This document shows, in pieces, positions 60,964-64,000 of a DNA stretch of 64,000 nucleotides. This DNA is from Paenibacillus planticolens. GTDB taxonomy: Bacteria > Bacillota > Bacilli > Paenibacillales > NBRC-103111. Position 1 is the first letter of the stretch. Each line of letters starts with the position of its first letter. The stretch lies in assembly GCF_013141725.1 (NCBI RefSeq), contig NZ_WHNZ01000012.1, positions 372,001 through 436,000 of the forward strand. The letters run 5' to 3'. A program made the translations under genes and the position numbers. Under the pieces are notes generated by a model. That model had not been told where the DNA came from. It saw only the letters and a list, made by a program, of their open reading frames with translations, and searched no databases.

Positions 60964-61743
60964 TTACTGAACTCCGATCATCTCGCGAATCTGGCCGATC
61001 GAATGTGTCAAATTCGTTTCCCGGCAATCCTCGGGATCATGGGTATGCTTCACATGAAACTTAATGCCGCCGCTGACCTGCTGCGGCTCTGTACCTAAGT
61101 AAGACTGCATCATGTCCATATCATGGGAAACCATGATGAAAGTCATATGATGATGCTGATGCATGTGACGGATCATCCGGAAAAATCCGATCTGCGTCTC
61201 CGCATCGATCCCTACGGTCGGCTCATCCAAAATGAGCAGCTCCGGATTGTTCACAATCGCGCGCGCGAGGAAAGCGCGCTGCTGCTGTCCACCGGACAGC
61301 TGACCGATTTTGCGGTCAGCCAAGTCCTCGATGCGCATCGCAAGCATCGCGTCTTCGGCTTTTTGCAGCTCGGCTTTGGATAGCCGGCGGTAGATCCGCT
61401 TCTTCGAGTACATCCCGGATAAAACAATTTCCCGAACCGTGGCAGGGAAAAGCGGGTTGAATGCATTTTTTTGCGGGACGTAGCCAATTCGTTCCCAATC
61501 CTTGAACTGGCTGAGCGGGCTGTCAAACAACCTGATCTCACCGTCTGTCGGCTTAAGCAGTCCGACGAGCATTTTGAGCAGCGTTGTTTTGCCGGCGCCA
61601 TTGGAGCCAATGACACCTACAAAATCTCGTTCAAGCACATCGAAACGAAGCTGATCTATAACTTTCTTATGTTCATAAGAAAACGAAACATGATCAATGG
61701 ACACGATACTGCGGTGGCAAAAATCTTTTTGGCTGATCTCCAT
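60964..61743 (-). CDS. znuC: Zinc ABC transporter ATPase (ZnuC/AdcC)
   Basis: 259 aa. Walker A GSNGAGKTTLLKML, signature LSGGQQQRAFLARAI, Walker B LLILDEPTVGID and H-loop His (FIMVSHDMDMM). Start at the ATG at 61743, with AGGAG 7 nt upstream. Its C-terminus carries a short His-rich stretch (KFHVKHTHDPEDC). Confidence 0.94.
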   Translation of the reverse strand: MEISQKDFCHRSIVSIDHVSFSYEHKKVIDQLRFDVLERDFVGVIGSNGAGKTTLLKMLVGLLKPTDGEIRLFDSPLSQFKDWERIGYVPQKNAFNPLFPATVREIVLSGMYSKKRIYRRLSKAELQKAEDAMLAMRIEDLADRKIGQLSGGQQQRAFLARAIVNNPELLILDEPTVGIDAETQIGFFRMIRHMHQHHHMTFIMVSHDMDMMQSYLGTEPQQVSGGIKFHVKHTHDPEDCRETNLTHSIGQIREMIGVQ

Positions 61744-61780
61744 GTTTTGACTCCTGACTCCTGGAATGGACATGCTCATC

Positions 61781-62701
61781 TTATTGTAAGGCAATCACTA
61801 AATTTTTCAAATTTTTATCCATAATTGAAATATAATTCTCGCCTGCTTTCACTTGCGCTTCCGTTAAACCTTCAAGCGGATTCAACACCATCGTGTCCAC
61901 TTTAGCGTCTTTAGCTAACGTTTTAGCCAGTTTATCGGAAACAAGCTCTTCAAAAAATATATATTTCAAGTTATGATCCTTAATGTATTCATTCATTTTT
62001 TTTAGATCTTGAGCGGTCGGTTCAGCATCCGGCGATAATCCCATAATAGCTAACTGCGTTAAGCCATAATCCCTGCATAAATAAGCAAAGGCTTGATGAG
62101 AAACCGCAATTTCCTTCTTCGAAGTTTGTCCGAGCTCCTTTTTATAACGAGCATCTAAATCAGTTAACTTCGCTGCATAATTCGCATAGTTTTGCTCAAA
62201 AACATCTTTATGGGCCGGATCTGCGCTAATCAGTGCTGTTTTAATATTATTAGCCATTTTCACAGCATTTAACGGGCTTAGCCACGCATGCGGATCGAAT
62301 TCTTCTTTATTATCCGAAGTTTTAATCAAAGACGCGCCTTTACTTGCTTCTACTACCTTTAAAGTTGAATCCGACGATAGACTTCCCAGGAAATCCTTTA
62401 CCCAGCCTTCAAAGCCTGCTCCTTGGTACACGAAAACCTGTGCCTGCGTCATATTTTTAATGTCTCTGCTTTTAGGCGACCAATCGTGAGGCTCTACTCC
62501 TGCTGGAACCAAATTAATGGCATTTACATATTCTCCGCCAATTTCCTGCGTAAACTCATATAACGGATAAAAACTTGTCACCACATTGACTTTTCCTTGA
62601 ACCAGCTTAGCTTTCGAGCTAGAAGCACTGCCGCAGCCAGCCATTATAACAGCGAAAATAGCCAGTACGGCTATGTACAGAACCCTTTTTGAACGAAACA
62701 C
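61781..62701 (-). CDS. znuA: Zinc-binding lipoprotein (ZnuA/AdcA)
   Basis: About 306 aa, taken from the GTG at 62701 (GGAG 8 nt upstream); an ATG at 62707 has a worse-placed site. Lipobox in VIMAGCGS. Metal ligands in GVEPHDWSPKSRD, FDPHAWLSPLNAVK and AVSHQAFAYLC. No His-rich loop, unlike many ZnuA. Binds zinc outside the membrane for ZnuBC. Confidence 0.93.
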   Translation of the reverse strand: MFRSKRVLYIAVLAIFAVIMAGCGSASSSKAKLVQGKVNVVTSFYPLYEFTQEIGGEYVNAINLVPAGVEPHDWSPKSRDIKNMTQAQVFVYQGAGFEGWVKDFLGSLSSDSTLKVVEASKGASLIKTSDNKEEFDPHAWLSPLNAVKMANNIKTALISADPAHKDVFEQNYANYAAKLTDLDARYKKELGQTSKKEIAVSHQAFAYLCRDYGLTQLAIMGLSPDAEPTAQDLKKMNEYIKDHNLKYIFFEELVSDKLAKTLAKDAKVDTMVLNPLEGLTEAQVKAGENYISIMDKNLKNLVIALQ

Positions 62702-62724
62702 TATCATCACTCCACCCATGTTCT

Positions 62725-62745
62725 AAATCGTAATAATTTTTATTA
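62725..62745. promoter_or_regulatory. Zur-type operator before znuA
   Basis: AAATCGTAATAATT matches the left half of the Bacillus Zur box (AAATCGTAATNATTACGATTT); the right half (TTTATTAACGA) is degenerate. It covers the transcription start region just downstream of the -10. Confidence 0.7.
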
Positions 62746-62753
62746 ACGAATTG

Positions 62754-62782
62754 ATTATACGAGTACCCCTACTTGAAGTCAA
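62754..62782 (-). promoter_or_regulatory. Sigma-A promoter of the zinc operon
   Basis: Minus strand TTGACT (62782-62777) and TATAAT (62759-62754) with a 17-bp spacer. Overlaps the region covered by the Zur-type site on its downstream side. Confidence 0.8.
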
Positions 62783-62799
62783 TACATCTGAAGGTAAAA

Positions 62800-62836
62800 T
62801 AAAAAAGACCAGCTGCTAATGTCACAGCATGGCCTT
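62800..62836 (-). terminator. Terminator after the lipoprotein gene
   Basis: Minus strand AAGGCCATGCTG pairs with CAGCTGGTCTT, followed by TTTTATTTT. Confidence 0.8.
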
Positions 62837-62843
62837 AATTCCT

Positions 62844-63209
62844 TTATGACTTCCCATCGTCTTTCTTTTTTGAACTATCCGAATCGGATTCGTTTGACTT
62901 GGATTTATCCGCTTTGTCGCTTTCTTCTTTCAATTTCTTATATCGCTCTTCTGATTGCTTAATCATCTTATTCTCTTGTTTCATCTTATGTTGAATAATC
63001 TCATTGTACATCTTATATTGTTTTTTTAATTCTTGATTAATAACACTATCGTCTTCTTTATTACTGCTGCTGCTGGATGCCTTTGATTTTGATTCTTTTT
63101 TCGCATCCTCTTTCTTCTTATCGGAGCCTCCTCCGAAAATAGAGCAAGAAGTTAAAACAAGAGCCATCACTGAAATACAGATTAATTTAAAAATAGATCC
63201 AGCGCTCAT
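62844..63209 (-). CDS. Low-complexity lipoprotein
   Basis: 121 aa from the ATG at 63209 (GGAG 8 nt upstream). Lipobox in MALVLTSCSIFG, then a highly charged Lys/Ser/Asp/Glu-rich coiled-coil-like body (ELKKQYKMYNEIIQHKMKQ) and a Ser/Asp/Lys tail. No known domain. Not part of the zinc operon by spacing, since a terminator separates them. Confidence 0.7.
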   Translation of the reverse strand: MSAGSIFKLICISVMALVLTSCSIFGGGSDKKKEDAKKESKSKASSSSSNKEDDSVINQELKKQYKMYNEIIQHKMKQENKMIKQSEERYKKLKEESDKADKSKSNESDSDSSKKKDDGKS

Positions 63210-63273
63210 CCCTATCACTCCATCGTCAGTTTTCCTTAGGATGCCCCACTTTGTTGATTGTCCATACCCATGC

Positions 63274-63313
63274 AAAACACCCTTTCACTATGAAAAAATA
63301 GGGAAAGGGTGCT
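63274..63313 (-). terminator. Terminator after metG
   Basis: Minus strand CACCCTTTC and GAAAGGGTG, followed by TTTT. Confidence 0.75.
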
Positions 63314-63320
63314 GTCATCA

Positions 63321-64000
63321 TTATTTTACGATCGCGCCATTCGGCATCGAATCAGGTACTGTAGCCAGCGTCAACTGGTCTCCGTGCGAAGCGGCAAGAA
63401 TCATCCCTTGGGACAGCTCGCCGCGAAGCTTGGCAGGCTTGAGATTCGTGACGCATATCACCTTGCGTCCGGCCAACTCCTCAGGCGTATAAAACTTCGC
63501 GATCCCTGAGACGACCTGCCGCTGCTCATACCCCAGGTCCAGCTGCAGCTTTAGAAGCTTATCGGCGCCTTTCACAGGCTCAGCCGATAGAACTTGAGCT
63601 ACGCGCAGCTCGACCTTGGCGAAATCGTCAATCCCGATTTCGTCCTTCGGCTCCGGCGCAGGCACTGCTGACGAAGCAGCAGGTGCTGCTTCTTTTGTTT
63701 CGTCGGCGGTGGCTGCTGCTCCGCCGCCCATGGCCTCGACGATATAGGCGACTTCTGCCGCTGCGTCCAGTCTCGGGAACATCGGGTCTCCCTTTTGCAC
63801 GATAGTGTCAGACGGGAGATGCCCAAAGGACTGCACGCTTTCCCAAGCGGTCAAGCGCGGCAGATCCTCGGCAGCTAGGCCAAGCTGCTGCCAAATCAAT
63901 TGCGGCGTCTTTGTCATGAACGGCTGCAGCAGCACGGACGAGATGCGCTGGGATTCAGCCAGCACATACATGACGGAGCCAAGTGATTCATGTTTGGCTT
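63321..64000 (-). CDS. metG: Methionyl-tRNA synthetase, 3' part
   Basis: The frame is open to the window edge, so about 226 C-terminal residues are visible. The anticodon-binding helices read LGSVMYVLAESQRISSVLLQPFMTKTPQLIWQQLGL, and the C-terminal EMAP/Trbp111-like tRNA-binding domain is DFAKVELRVAQVLSAEPVKGADKLLKLQLDLG to GELSQGMILAASHGDQLTLATV. The usual Ala/Pro linker lies between. The catalytic core is outside the window. Confidence 0.95.
   Translation of the reverse strand, partial: AKHESLGSVMYVLAESQRISSVLLQPFMTKTPQLIWQQLGLAAEDLPRLTAWESVQSFGHLPSDTIVQKGDPMFPRLDAAAEVAYIVEAMGGGAAATADETKEAAPAASSAVPAPEPKDEIGIDDFAKVELRVAQVLSAEPVKGADKLLKLQLDLGYEQRQVVSGIAKFYTPEELAGRKVICVTNLKPAKLRGELSQGMILAASHGDQLTLATVPDSMPNGAIVK

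Overview
The window comes from a low-to-medium GC, endospore-forming member of the Bacillales, most like Paenibacillus or a close relative. The evidence is the presence of spo0A, spoIVB, the whole spoIIIA operon, splB and a Spo0E-type phosphatase, AGGAGG ribosome binding sites throughout, and a gene order that follows the Bacillus subtilis block from bkd through nusB-folD-xseAB-ispA-dxs-tlyA-argR-recN-spoIVB-spo0A on one side and accBC-spoIIIA-yqhV-efp-yqhT-aroQ-yqhRQ-yqhO-mntR on the other. No rRNA, tRNA or CRISPR array was seen.

Layout. 1-7.1 kb: a partial DUF3866 gene, an M20 peptidase, the tiny membrane protein Prli42 (34 codons) and a branched-chain 2-oxoacid dehydrogenase operon (lpd-E1alpha-E1beta-E2). 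7.1-9.9 kb: a three-gene envelope cluster (SteA-like, glycosyltransferase 2, MraY/WecA-like). 10-15 kb: small conserved hypotheticals, a lone cobyrinate a,c-diamide synthase, a membrane-anchored metallo-beta-lactamase-fold hydrolase and a YjcZ-type miniprotein. 15-27 kb: an AT-rich accessory region with an XRE regulator, Spo0E-like phosphatase, a run of unrecognised small proteins on the minus strand, frameshifted genes (VOC protein, serine recombinase), an intact serine recombinase, an HxlR/SDR pair, an NlpC/P60 hydrolase, a membrane-bound Mrr-like nuclease and several gene fragments. 27-43 kb: the conserved core from spo0A to accB, including an Asp23/AmaP/DUF2273 envelope-stress trio. 43-49 kb: spoIIIAH to spoIIIAA and yqhV. 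49-51 kb: sulfolactate synthesis genes comA and comB and a DUF441 gene on the plus strand. 51-58 kb: lysC, efp, yqhT, aroQ, yqhR, yqhQ, a patatin-like gene and mntR. 58-64 kb: splB, ccdA, a zinc uptake operon (znuA-znuC-znuB) with a Zur-type operator, a lipoprotein and the 3' part of methionyl-tRNA synthetase.

How the genes fit together. The core is dominated by sporulation control (Spo0A with a sigma-H promoter and three 0A boxes), mother-cell to forespore communication (SpoIIIA channel, SpoIVB) and spore protection (SplB, sulfolactate), interleaved with housekeeping lipid, isoprenoid, folate and DNA-repair genes. The accessory region shows decay: several fragments and two clear single-base frameshifts.

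The most unusual signals are a repeated hairpin leader element of about 60 bp placed just before the ribosome binding sites of both nusB and the asp23-family gene, a long imperfect inverted repeat between yqhV and comA, a cluster of unrecognised small minus-strand genes at 15.5-21.6 kb, and an internal translation start in lysC. I did not find a complete new defence or biosynthetic system that I can prove.
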